From assembly GCA_023430685.1 (NCBI GenBank), contig JAEYZH010000188.1, forward strand, positions 1 through 34,657: a stretch of DNA of 34,657 nucleotides, written 5' to 3'. Under the pieces are notes generated by a model. The model did no database searches. It saw only the letters and a list, made by a program, of their open reading frames with translations, and was not told the origin of the DNA. The stretch's first letter is position 1, and each line of letters opens with the position of its first letter. This document shows positions 1 through 7,237 of this stretch, in pieces. The position numbers were made by a program, and so were the translations under genes. Source of the DNA: Pseudomonadota bacterium. GTDB lineage: Bacteria > Pseudomonadota > Gammaproteobacteria > Xanthomonadales > Rhodanobacteraceae.

Positions 1-131
1 GCCGCCGGCAGCGCTGCATGCGCGTCGCGCAGCGGCGCGCGCACGCCGTGCGGCCACAGCGCGCCGAGCGCGAGCCCCGCGAGCAGCAGCAGCACGTACG
101 GAAGGGTGCGTCGGAAGGCGGCGCGCGGCAT
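1..131 (-). CDS. N-terminal fragment of a membrane or exported protein (runs off the left edge)
   Basis: Only the first 43 codons are inside the window, read leftwards from an ATG at 131-129. A GAGGA-type ribosome binding site lies about 8 bases upstream (139-144 on the plus strand). The visible residues are a short basic N-terminus (R4, R8, R9) followed by a Leu/Ala/Gly-rich hydrophobic stretch at about residues 11-25. This is typical of a signal peptide or signal anchor. After it comes a Pro/Arg/Ala-rich segment with no recognisable domain. The gene is divergent from nrdJ and shares the intergenic region 132-454. No family can be assigned from this fragment. Confidence 0.6.
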   Translation of the reverse strand, partial: MPRAAFRRTLPYVLLLLAGLALGALWPHGVRAPLRDAHAALPA

Positions 132-454
132 GGCGGAAATCCTCGGCTGGAGTCGTGGAAGCATCGGCGGATCGCTCAGACCGCGCAATCGCGCGGCGGT
201 TTCAGGCGGCGCGCGCGCGATCGGCGGGGCGTTCAGGAAAAGGCGGACCCGCGATCCTTCGCGCCGCTTTACTTCGCCCCGCCGGCGGCGTAGCTTTGCG
301 GGCCGGCGTCACAAGATCTTGTGGTTGCCGGATGCCCGCACCCCACTGCTTGTGGGGCGCCGCGCAGACGGAGCGCCACGCGCCGCCGGGAAGGCGGCCG
401 CTGGACGAACGGTGACGAACCGGGTCGACCCGGTCAGAAGGAGACGGAACGACG
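132..454. other. Divergent intergenic region upstream of nrdJ
   Basis: This 323-bp stretch separates the leftward membrane-protein gene from nrdJ. It has no convincing gene. It holds the NrdR-box pair described separately and the nrdJ ribosome binding site (AGAAGGAGA, 436-444). I could not place a -35/-10 pair with confidence. Confidence 0.5.
309..355. promoter_or_regulatory. Tandem NrdR boxes upstream of nrdJ
   Basis: Positions 310-323 are a perfect 14-bp palindrome, CACAAGATCTTGTG. It matches the NrdR-box consensus (ACAC-W-A-T-A-T-A-T-W-GTGT) at all key half-site positions. A weaker second box lies at 340-355, with a right half TTGTGG and a left half ACCCCA. The centre-to-centre distance is 31 bp. 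NrdR is known to bind paired boxes about three helical turns apart in front of ribonucleotide reductase genes and to repress them. That spacing upstream of nrdJ makes the assignment strong. Binding itself is inferred. Confidence 0.75.
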
Positions 455-3400
455 ATGAGCACGGTGCGCCTTGAACAGCTCGCGCGCGGCGCGGTGGAGA
501 TTCCGCTGCAGCCCGCGTCCTGGGACATCTGGGACAAGAAATACCGCCTGAAGGCGAAGCAGGGCGATGCGATCGACGCGAGCATCGACCACACCTGGCA
601 GCGCATCGCGAAGGCGCTGTCGGAGGTGGAAGCCAGCCCCGAGAAGCAGGCGTACTGGAACGAGCGTTTCCTGTGGGCGCTGCGCCGCGGCGCGATCCCG
701 GCCGGGCGCATCACGTCCAACGCGGGCGCGCAGGAACACAAGCCGAAGACCTCGACGATCAACTGCACGGTCTCCGGCACGATCGAAGACTCGATGGACA
801 ACATCCTCGAGAAGGTGCACGAGGCCGGGCTCACGCTGAAGGCGGGGTGCGTCGCGCCGGGTACCTGGGTGCTGACCGAACACGGCCTCGTGACCGCCGA
901 CGAAGCGGTCGCCGGGAAGCATGCCGAAATCCTCAGTTACGACCGCGAGGCACGCCGCTTCGAGATGCGGCGGATCCAGCGCCACCTGACGACGCACGTC
1001 GCGCGCGAAGACAACATCGAGATCCGCGCGGGTGGCGCATCGCTCCGGACCTCGACGCGACATCCGGTGCTGGTGTATCGCGATGGCGTGCAGCGCTATG
1101 TGCGCGCCGACGAAGTCGCCATGACCGATGCCCTCGTGCACAGGACTTTCGCCTGGCGCGCGGACGACGCGACGATGCTCGAAGCGTGGTTCGCGGGCGC
1201 GCATCTGGGCGACGGCTCGGCCTACGAGAAGCATCACGATTACCGTCCGAACCGGCGTGCCTGGAAAGCGCGCGCGGAATCGCTCGGTCGACGCTTCATC
1301 TTCAAGATCCGCGCCGCCGAGCGCGAGGTGGTCGAGCGGTATGCGGCGTTCTTCGCCGGTTTTGCCACGGCCCGCGCGCGCGTCGTTGCCGCCACGACCG
1401 TGAACGGCACGCCCGTATGGGATTACACCGTCGCCAGCTTCGCGGCGAGCCGCGCAACCGAATTGATCGACGGGCAGGTCGGTGCCAAGACCGCGCACCT
1501 GCATGTCCCGGCCTGGATCGCGCGCCATCCCGAGCGTCACTTCCTGCCGTTCCTGGCTGGGCTCATCGATACCGACGGCACCATCTCCCGCGAGCGCGGC
1601 AGCGCGTCGATCGCGACGCAGAATGCCGCGTTTGCCGGCGAACTCAAGGCGCTGCTCGGTCTGTTCGGCGTGCACGCGGGCCTGACCCTGCGCCAGCCGC
1701 GCGAGCATGAGCACCGTGGCCACACGATCCGCGACAGCGGCGGCGCGATGCTCAAGATTTCCGATTCGGCGTTCCTCGCCGAGGTCGCGCGCTACATGGC
1801 CGATGGCGGCAAGCGCACGCGCATCCTCGAATGCGCGAGCCAGGCCGGCCAGTACGACCACTATGTGCTGCCGCAAGACCTGCGCAATGCGCTGTGCGAA
1901 CTGGCCGGCTTGCTCGGACACGAGGAGCGCCAGCGCCTCGGCTTCTACCATGGCTACCACACGCGGCATGTGGTCAGCCGGGTGTGGCTCGACCGCTGGG
2001 CCGAGCGGTTCCCCGCGCTGCAGCCGCTGATCGCGTTTGCGCGCAGCCTGCGCCCCGTCGAAGGCATCGAGCGCGCGCTCGACCTGCCCGAGACCTTCTA
2101 CGACTTCACGGTCGAGGGGCACAACAACTACGTCGCCGGCAACGCGGGCCTGCTGGTCATCCACAACTGCGGCATCGGCTACGAATTCTCGACGCTGCGC
2201 CCGCGCGGCGCGTACGTGTCCGGCGCGGGCGCCTACACCTCGGGCCCGCTGTCGTTCATGGATATCTACGACAAGATGTGCTTCACCGTTTCGTCCGCAG
2301 GCGGCAGACGCGGCGCGCAGATGGGCACCTTCGATGTCTCGCACCCGGACGTGCGCGAGTTCATCAAGGCCAAGCGCGAAGACGGCCGCCTGCGGCAGTT
2401 CAACCTGTCGCTGCTGATCACCGACGGCTTCATGGAGGCGGTCGCGAACGACACCGACTGGCCGCTGGTGTTCCCGGTGCACGTGAAGGAGCAGCACGAG
2501 ATCGACGTGGGCGACCCGGCCAAGGTGGTGTGGCGCGAGTGGCCCGTGCACCGCAACTACGTCACGCGCGACGACGGCCTCGTGGCCTGCAAGATCTACG
2601 GTCACCTGAAGGCGCGGCACCTCTGGGACATGATCATGGTCTCGACGTACGACTACGCCGAGCCCGGGTTCATCCTGATCGACCGCGTCAACGAGATGAA
2701 CAACAACTGGTGGTGCGAGGACATCCGCGCGACCAACCCGTGCGGCGAACAGCCACTCCCGCCCTACGGCTCCTGCCTGCTCGGCTCGGTCAACCTCACC
2801 ACCTTCGTGCGCGACCCGTTCACCCCGAAGGCGCGCTTCGACTGGGACGAGTACAAGGAGGTCGTGCGCGTGTTCACGCGCATGCTCGACAACGTGGTCG
2901 AGATCAACGGCCTGCCGCTCGAGCAGCAGCGCAACGAGATCCTGTCCAAGCGCCGCCACGGCATGGGCTTCCTCGGCCTCGGCAGCACCGTCACGATGCT
3001 GAAGATGCGCTACGGCAGCGAGGAGGCCTGCGCGTTCACCGAGGACGTCGCGCGCGAGATGGCGCTCGCGGGCTGGGAAGTCGCGCTGTCGCTGGCCGAG
3101 GAGAAGGGCCCCGCGCCGATCCTCGCCCAGCAGTTCGAGGTCACCGCCGAGATGCTGCGCAAGCGACCCGAGATGGTCGCCGACGGCTGGAAGGTCGGCG
3201 CGCTGATCCCGGGCCGCGTGCTGCACGCGCGCTACTCGCGCTACATGCAGAAGGTCGCGAGCGTCGCGCCGGAACTCGTCGCGGCGCTGGCCGAACGCGG
3301 CGCGCGCTTCACCCACCACAGCTCGATCGCGCCGACCGGCACGATCTCGCTGTCGCTCGCCAACAACGCGAGCAACGGCATCGAGCCGAGCTTCGCGCAC

Positions 3401-3922
3401 CACTACAGCCGCAACATCCTGCGCGAAGGCAAGAAGTCCAAGGAAAAGGTCGAGGTGTTCAGCTACGAGCTGCTGGCCTACCGCGAGCTCATCAACGCGA
3501 AGGCGATCCCGGGCTCGCAGGTCGCCGAGGAGCGCCTGCCGGACTACTTCGTCGCGGCCGACGACATCTCGCCGAAGGAGCACGTGGACATCCAGGCCGC
3601 AGCCCAGCGCTGGGTCGATTCCTCGATCTCCAAGACCGCGAACGTGCCGACCGACTACCCCTACGAAGACTTCAAGGACATCTACGCCTACGCCCACCGC
3701 CAGGGCCTGAAAGGGTGCACCACGTTCCGCTTCAACCCGGCGGCCTTCCAAGGAGTGCTGGTGAAGGAGCATGATCTCGCCAACACCACCTACCGCTTCG
3801 AGCTCGAGGACGGTTCGGTGGTGGAGGTCAAGGGTAATGAAGAGATCGAGTACGATGGCGAAACGCACACCGCGGCCAATCTGTTCGATGCGCTCAAGGA
3901 AGGCTATTACGGCAAGTTCTAG
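455..3922 (+). CDS. nrdJ: Adenosylcobalamin-dependent (class II) ribonucleotide reductase, catalytic subunit, intein-containing
   Basis: This enzyme reduces ribonucleotides to deoxyribonucleotides with a coenzyme-B12 radical. The precursor is 1155 residues. Removing the 440-residue intein (132-571) leaves 715 residues, about the size of a NrdJ catalytic subunit lacking the C-terminal zinc-ribbon extension. Visible family features are the N-terminal reductive cysteine C104 in an NCTVSGT context, the CGIGYEF segment immediately after the intein, the NPCGE active-site motif with C763 (323 after splicing), a PTGTISL segment, and a GCTTFRFNP segment near the C-terminus. The ATG at 455 has a good ribosome binding site at 436-444. 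The missing C-terminal part is encoded separately at 5303-6124, as in the nrdJa/nrdJb arrangement of Pseudomonas. Tandem NrdR boxes upstream suggest NrdR repression. Confidence 0.95.
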   Translation: MSTVRLEQLARGAVEIPLQPASWDIWDKKYRLKAKQGDAIDASIDHTWQRIAKALSEVEASPEKQAYWNERFLWALRRGAIPAGRITSNAGAQEHKPKTSTINCTVSGTIEDSMDNILEKVHEAGLTLKAGCVAPGTWVLTEHGLVTADEAVAGKHAEILSYDREARRFEMRRIQRHLTTHVAREDNIEIRAGGASLRTSTRHPVLVYRDGVQRYVRADEVAMTDALVHRTFAWRADDATMLEAWFAGAHLGDGSAYEKHHDYRPNRRAWKARAESLGRRFIFKIRAAEREVVERYAAFFAGFATARARVVAATTVNGTPVWDYTVASFAASRATELIDGQVGAKTAHLHVPAWIARHPERHFLPFLAGLIDTDGTISRERGSASIATQNAAFAGELKALLGLFGVHAGLTLRQPREHEHRGHTIRDSGGAMLKISDSAFLAEVARYMADGGKRTRILECASQAGQYDHYVLPQDLRNALCELAGLLGHEERQRLGFYHGYHTRHVVSRVWLDRWAERFPALQPLIAFARSLRPVEGIERALDLPETFYDFTVEGHNNYVAGNAGLLVIHNCGIGYEFSTLRPRGAYVSGAGAYTSGPLSFMDIYDKMCFTVSSAGGRRGAQMGTFDVSHPDVREFIKAKREDGRLRQFNLSLLITDGFMEAVANDTDWPLVFPVHVKEQHEIDVGDPAKVVWREWPVHRNYVTRDDGLVACKIYGHLKARHLWDMIMVSTYDYAEPGFILIDRVNEMNNNWWCEDIRATNPCGEQPLPPYGSCLLGSVNLTTFVRDPFTPKARFDWDEYKEVVRVFTRMLDNVVEINGLPLEQQRNEILSKRRHGMGFLGLGSTVTMLKMRYGSEEACAFTEDVAREMALAGWEVALSLAEEKGPAPILAQQFEVTAEMLRKRPEMVADGWKVGALIPGRVLHARYSRYMQKVASVAPELVAALAERGARFTHHSSIAPTGTISLSLANNASNGIEPSFAHHYSRNILREGKKSKEKVEVFSYELLAYRELINAKAIPGSQVAEERLPDYFVAADDISPKEHVDIQAAAQRWVDSSISKTANVPTDYPYEDFKDIYAYAHRQGLKGCTTFRFNPAAFQGVLVKEHDLANTTYRFELEDGSVVEVKGNEEIEYDGETHTAANLFDALKEGYYGKF
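848..2167 (+). other. Intein with LAGLIDADG (DOD) homing endonuclease core inside NrdJ
   Basis: This in-frame insertion of 440 codons splits the conserved AG/CGIGYEF segment of NrdJ. It has the canonical splicing residues: Cys1 (precursor C132), a block-B TSTRH motif (199-203), a C-terminal VIHN with penultimate His and terminal Asn (570-571), and Cys+1 (C572). Two dodecapeptide motifs mark a DOD endonuclease: a degenerate one at 245-254 (ends in LGDG) and a clear LAGLIDTDG at 367-375. Both retain the acidic catalytic residue. The splicing motifs are intact, so protein splicing is expected. Endonuclease activity is plausible but not shown. Confidence 0.93.
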
Positions 3923-3923
3923 C

Positions 3924-3960
3924 GGCGTCGGCTCGCGACGCCCGCGGCCAGGGAGGCCGC
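3924..3960 (+). terminator. Two adjacent GC hairpins just after nrdJ
   Basis: GGCGTC (3924-3929) pairs with GACGCC (3937-3942). Right after it GCGGCC (3944-3949) pairs with GGCCGC (3955-3960). They begin two bases after the nrdJ stop. Neither is followed by a T-run, so this may be a weak terminator or an mRNA 3'-end stabiliser. Confidence 0.35.
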
Positions 3961-4038
3961 CCGCGCTTGTGCCGGTCCAGCGGATCTCGTGATCAAGTCC
4001 ATCAACCAGACGCACACGACAGGAGAGGGGAACCCACG

Positions 4039-4620
4039 ATGCACAGCGAAGGCGGCAGTTCCGGCGGTACGTTCGAACAACTGAAGGAAGGCGCGGCGCA
4101 GATGGGCAGCGCCGTCGTCGACGCGGCCAGCGCCGTGGCGACGTCGGTCGGCAATGCCGCATCCGATGCCAAGCATGCGGTCGAGGCCACCGCGAAGAAG
4201 GTCGCGAAGAAGGCGCAGAAGGCGCGCAAGCAGGCCGCGCGCAAGGTGCAGACCGTCGTCGCGACCGCGAAGAAGGCGGTCGTCGGCTCCAAGCCCGCGG
4301 CGAAGAAGGCCGGCAAGAAGGCGGGCGCGAAGAAGGCGACCGCGAAGAAGTCCACGGCGAAGAAGGTGGCTGCGAAGAAGGCCGCCGTGAAGAAGGCGGT
4401 CAAGAAGGTCGCCCGCAAGGCCGCGAAGAAGGCCGCTCCCGCGCGCAAGGCCGCGAAGAAGGCGATGCGCAAGGTCGCGAAGAAGGTGGCCCGCAAGGCA
4501 CCCGCGAAGAAGGGCGCGAAGAAGGCCGCCGCGAAGAAGGCGCCGCGCAAGGCGATGAAGAAGGCCATGCGCAAGGCACCGGCGAAGAAGGCCGCGAAGA
4601 AGGGCGCACGTCGCCGCTGA
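4039..4620 (+). CDS. Histone H1-like lysine/alanine-rich protein
   Basis: This 193-residue protein begins at the ATG preceded by AGGAGAGGGG (4021-4030). Residues about 10-55 form a non-basic, probably helical head (TFEQLKEGAAQ, then Ala/Val-rich). From about residue 55 to the end it is almost wholly AAKKA/KKVARK-type repeats and finishes in GARRR. This composition is typical of bacterial H1-like or AlgP-like proteins, which bind DNA nonspecifically through lysine-rich tails. The head is the only part likely to carry specific function. It lies between the two parts of the class II ribonucleotide reductase, in the same orientation, and is followed by a strong hairpin. A nucleoid role is inferred from composition only. 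Confidence 0.85.
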   Translation: MHSEGGSSGGTFEQLKEGAAQMGSAVVDAASAVATSVGNAASDAKHAVEATAKKVAKKAQKARKQAARKVQTVVATAKKAVVGSKPAAKKAGKKAGAKKATAKKSTAKKVAAKKAAVKKAVKKVARKAAKKAAPARKAAKKAMRKVAKKVARKAPAKKGAKKAAAKKAPRKAMKKAMRKAPAKKAAKKGARRR

Positions 4621-4632
4621 TGCGCGCATCCC

Positions 4633-4669
4633 CACCAGCGGTCCGGCACGCGGCAGCCGGCCGCTGGTG
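4633..4669 (+). terminator. Strong hairpin after first H1-like gene
   Basis: CACCAGCGG (4633-4641) pairs perfectly with CCGCTGGTG (4661-4669). Inside, CCGGC (4643-4647) pairs with GCCGG (4656-4660), giving a 14-bp stem with one bulged base and an 8-nt loop. It starts 12 bases after the stop. There is no T-run, as is common in high-GC genomes. Confidence 0.55.
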
Positions 4670-4699
4670 AACACCCGCACGCCGCCGAGGACGATCCGC

Positions 4700-5146
4700 A
4701 TGGCCACGCGCAAGCGCACGACGATGTACAGCACCGGCGGCAAGAAGCTCTACGCCGTCCGCAACGCCGACGGCACGTTCAACGACATCCAGACCTACGA
4801 GCGCGCGCACCGCGCCGACCTCGCGCGCACGAGCGCCGCCGAACTCGCCGCGGCCGGCACCGCCGCCGCGAAGTCCGCGCGCAAGGGCGCGGTGAAGAAG
4901 GCCGGAGTGCGCAAGTCCGCCGCGAAGAAGGCGACTGCGAAGACATCGGGCGCGAAGAAGGCCGCCGCGACGAAGGCGACCGTGAAGAAGACCGGCGCAC
5001 GCAAGGCGACCGCGAAGCGCGCGCCGGCGAAGAAGGCCGCGAAGAAGGCCGCGAAGAAGGTCGCGCGCAAGGCCGTCAAGAAGGCACCTGTCCGCAAGGC
5101 CGCGAAGAAGACCGCGCGCAAGTCGGCGCGCAAGGCCACGCGCTAG
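4700..5146 (+). CDS. Second H1-like protein with a conserved N-terminal head
   Basis: This 148-residue protein starts at the ATG at 4700, preceded by a GAGG motif at about 4686-4690. An in-frame ATG at 4667 is possible but lies over the upstream hairpin and has no clear ribosome binding site. The first 45 residues form a distinct head containing YSTGGKKLYAVRNADGTF and DIQTYERAHRADL. The same kind of head occurs on Lys/Ala-rich proteins in several phyla. From about residue 65 on it is AAKKA/ARKA repeats, as in the preceding gene. The two genes differ in their heads, so they are not simple duplicates. DNA binding is inferred from the tail. Confidence 0.8.
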   Translation: MATRKRTTMYSTGGKKLYAVRNADGTFNDIQTYERAHRADLARTSAAELAAAGTAAAKSARKGAVKKAGVRKSAAKKATAKTSGAKKAAATKATVKKTGARKATAKRAPAKKAAKKAAKKVARKAVKKAPVRKAAKKTARKSARKATR

Positions 5147-5170
5147 TCCGCGTTCGCCGACCCGACCACC

Positions 5171-5195
5171 GCGCGGCGCCCCGGCGGCGCCGCGC
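5171..5195 (+). terminator. Perfect hairpin after second H1-like gene
   Basis: GCGCGGCGCC (5171-5180) pairs perfectly with GGCGCCGCGC (5186-5195) around a 5-nt loop, 24 bases after the stop. No T-run follows. It probably separates the H1-like gene from nrdJb. Confidence 0.55.
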
Positions 5196-5302
5196 CCCGA
5201 TCCCGCTGGACCTGCCCGAGGAAGTGGGCAGCCAAGAAATCCGTCGTCCGTGCGGCCGCGTGCCGTTTCCGGACTCCCCTGGAACGAACCTGCAGTGGAA
5301 CC

Positions 5303-6124
5303 ATGAAGATCAGCAAGAAAATCAAGGGATACAGCGTCGTCAAGCCGGAAGAGACCACGAAGATCGTGCCGCCGGCCGAGGCCCCCGAGAGCGCGCCGAG
5401 CGTGCCGATGGCCGAAATCATCCAGATGCACGAGAAGGTCGAGCGCCCCGATTCGCTGATCGGCGCGACCTACAAGATCAAGTCGCCGCTGTTCGAGCAC
5501 TCGCTCTACGTCACGATCAACGACATCGTGCTGAACCCCGGCACCGAACACGAAATGCGCCGTCCGTTCGAGATCTTCATCAACTCGAAGAACATGGAGC
5601 ACTTCCAGTGGATCGTCGCGCTCACGCGCATCATGTCCGCGGTGTTCCGCAAAGGCGGCGACGTGACGTTTCTGGTGGAGGAGCTCAAAGCCGTGTTCGA
5701 CCCGCGCGGCGGCTACTTCAAGGCGGGCGGCGTCTACATGCCGAGCATCGTCGCCGAACTCGGCGCGGTGATCGAGCAGCACCTCAAGATGATCGGCCTG
5801 CTGCACGACCCCGACCTTGACGACGCGCAGAAGCGCCTGATCGCCGAGAAGCGCGCGGCGTACGAATCGCGCTCAAAAAAAAAGTCTGACATAGGCTCCG
5901 ACCTCGCCGGCGCGGGCGCGGAGAGTGCCCGCAAGCCCGCTGCCTCCGCTGGCAGCTCTGTTGTGGGAGGGGCTTCGGCCCCGATCGCCTCCTCGGCCGA
6001 ACCCACCGACTCCTCCGGCTTCCCCGCCGGCGCCACCCTCTGCCACAAGTGCAACACGACGGCCGTCATCGTGATGGATGGATGTGCTACGTGTTTGAAT
6101 TGTGGGTATTCGAAATGTGGATAG
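5303..6124 (+). CDS. TSCPD-domain protein, NrdJb-like partner of the class II ribonucleotide reductase
   Basis: This 273-residue protein corresponds to the C-terminal extension of long NrdJ proteins. Residues about 1-180 form the TSCPD domain, with a short N-terminal KISKKIKGYSVV segment seen in NrdJb proteins. Residues about 245-273 form a zinc ribbon with two CxxC pairs (CHKC and CATC, then CLNCG and a final Cys). In Pseudomonas nrdJa and nrdJb are adjacent; here two H1-like genes intervene. The linker between the domains is odd: it starts at a nine-A run (5875-5883), contains a REP-like hairpin translated in frame (5960-5987), and is Ala/Ser/Gly-rich. The last roughly 70 bases use AT-rich codons unlike the rest of the gene. 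The ATG at 5303 has only a weak ribosome binding site (GGAA). Confidence 0.85.
   Translation: MKISKKIKGYSVVKPEETTKIVPPAEAPESAPSVPMAEIIQMHEKVERPDSLIGATYKIKSPLFEHSLYVTINDIVLNPGTEHEMRRPFEIFINSKNMEHFQWIVALTRIMSAVFRKGGDVTFLVEELKAVFDPRGGYFKAGGVYMPSIVAELGAVIEQHLKMIGLLHDPDLDDAQKRLIAEKRAAYESRSKKKSDIGSDLAGAGAESARKPAASAGSSVVGGASAPIASSAEPTDSSGFPAGATLCHKCNTTAVIVMDGCATCLNCGYSKCG
5960..5987. repeat. REP-like hairpin translated within nrdJb
   Basis: GTTGTGGGAGGGGCTTCGGC continues into CCCGATCG. The core GGGGC-TTCG-GCCCC is a perfect stem with a UUCG loop. The GTGGGAG..GCTTCGGCC type is a frequent intergenic palindrome in Xanthomonadaceae. Here it is read as VVGGASAPIA in the interdomain linker. Confidence 0.6.
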
Positions 6125-6154
6125 CATGCCGAGTTACGTGACAGGGGACCATTC

Positions 6155-7141
6155 ATGAGTGGAAGTTTGATAGAGCAAGGCGGAGAGCAACGCGTTCAAC
6201 TGGAAACGGGTGAGCGCGTTAGCATGCAAGTCATTCAACAGTTATATCGAGAGGTAACTGGGAAATCCGAACGTCTAGCGCGCACGTTTAGCTGCAACCA
6301 TAAAGTTGATTTTTCGGATTTAGAGAATCTGAACCGGAAAATGGAGCAGTTGCTGGAGCAATATCATGTAACGGCTAAAAGCGTCACGGTAACGTTCTAT
6401 CATTTGAATGATTCATCGGCGCGGTTTAGTTCTTTCGACCGAGCTAGGATGGTTGAAGTTTCGAATACGAATCCAACCGAAAATGTTAGGATCGAATACG
6501 AATTCTTGATCGTCTTACCCAAGCTTGACAAGCCGCAACCTTACAAAATTGCAATCAATGTGCACTCAAGGATTGCACTAATCAAGAAAATGAGTGAGCG
6601 AGTTGGATTTGATTCCAGGTTTCTCGCCATGCTTTCCAAGGACTCAGGAGGCGTTTCGATCGACTACGTCGACTATGCCGTGGCCAGGACAATGCTTGAC
6701 GGCGTGGTCCAATGGTTTGAAGGGTTGCCACAAGAACCAACCCCAAGAATATTGCTGCTGGCTCAGCGCTATAGTCATCATATTGAGTACTTTTTGAAGT
6801 ACATCACTGCTGCTCTTGTCACTTACTTCTTCGCCCGAAGCTTCGGCGAAATGGCCGACCTAACGATCGCATCCGCCTTGAAGTATGGAAGTATTGCGTT
6901 TGGCGGAATATTCATACTCTCCGGGCTGGCTTACCGCGTTGGCGATGTGCTCGAAACGTTGGTCGACTCCATCAGCGGAGAGTCATACATCAAGATAACG
7001 CGTGGCGACGAAAGACTTATTGAACAATGCAAGAAGTCCACGCGTGTAGTTTTCATCAGAGGAGTTGCGGCGATTGCGTTCGCCGTGATACTGAACGTTG
7101 TTGGCTCCTTGATTGCAGATGAAATCGGGAAGCGATTGTAG
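6155..7141 (+). CDS. Membrane protein of unknown function
   Basis: This 328-residue protein has no family I recognise. The first ~205 residues are soluble and mixed alpha/beta. The C-terminal third has three hydrophobic segments at about residues 213-230, 245-265 and 303-320, so it is probably anchored in the inner membrane with a large N-terminal cytoplasmic part. The stretch between the second and third segments contains SGESYIKITRGDERLIEQCKK. The gene is markedly AT-richer than its core neighbours, with codons such as TTA, ATA and AAA used freely, which suggests horizontal acquisition. A copy of the TGGGGTCAGAGT repeat starts five bases after its stop. The ATG at 6155 is preceded by AGGGGACC at an acceptable distance. 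Confidence 0.75.
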   Translation: MSGSLIEQGGEQRVQLETGERVSMQVIQQLYREVTGKSERLARTFSCNHKVDFSDLENLNRKMEQLLEQYHVTAKSVTVTFYHLNDSSARFSSFDRARMVEVSNTNPTENVRIEYEFLIVLPKLDKPQPYKIAINVHSRIALIKKMSERVGFDSRFLAMLSKDSGGVSIDYVDYAVARTMLDGVVQWFEGLPQEPTPRILLLAQRYSHHIEYFLKYITAALVTYFFARSFGEMADLTIASALKYGSIAFGGIFILSGLAYRVGDVLETLVDSISGESYIKITRGDERLIEQCKKSTRVVFIRGVAAIAFAVILNVVGSLIADEIGKRL

Positions 7142-7145
7142 AAAC

Positions 7146-7165
7146 AGGGGTCAGAGTCGCCTTTC
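7146..7165 (+). repeat. GGGGTCAGAGT repeat, short copy
   Basis: CAGGGGTCAGAGTCGCCTTT followed by C. It lies five bases after the stop of the 6155-7141 gene and keeps only the left end of the ~110-bp unit best seen at 9552-9663. Confidence 0.8.
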
Positions 7166-7237
7166 TGCACGACACGCGCGTCCCCGCTCGATCACGACGC
7201 CCGCCTCGTGCGCTCGGTACTGCGACTGGCGCTTCCG

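Noticed and set aside
341..357. CCCCAC..GTGGGG hairpin as an early terminator before nrdJ
   Set aside because: It overlaps the second NrdR box at the right spacing from the first and has no T-run. The operator reading explains it better.
434..4162. Very long minus-strand open frame (1242 codons) opposite nrdJ
   Set aside because: It is the antisense shadow of a GC-rich gene. It has a biased Arg/Val/His/Asp composition, no ribosome binding site and no recognisable domain, whereas the plus strand encodes an unmistakable NrdJ.
4400..5806. Minus-strand 468-codon open frame across the H1-like genes
   Set aside because: It mirrors the AAG-rich repeats (CTT/CTC giving Leu/Phe) and crosses three real genes and two hairpins.
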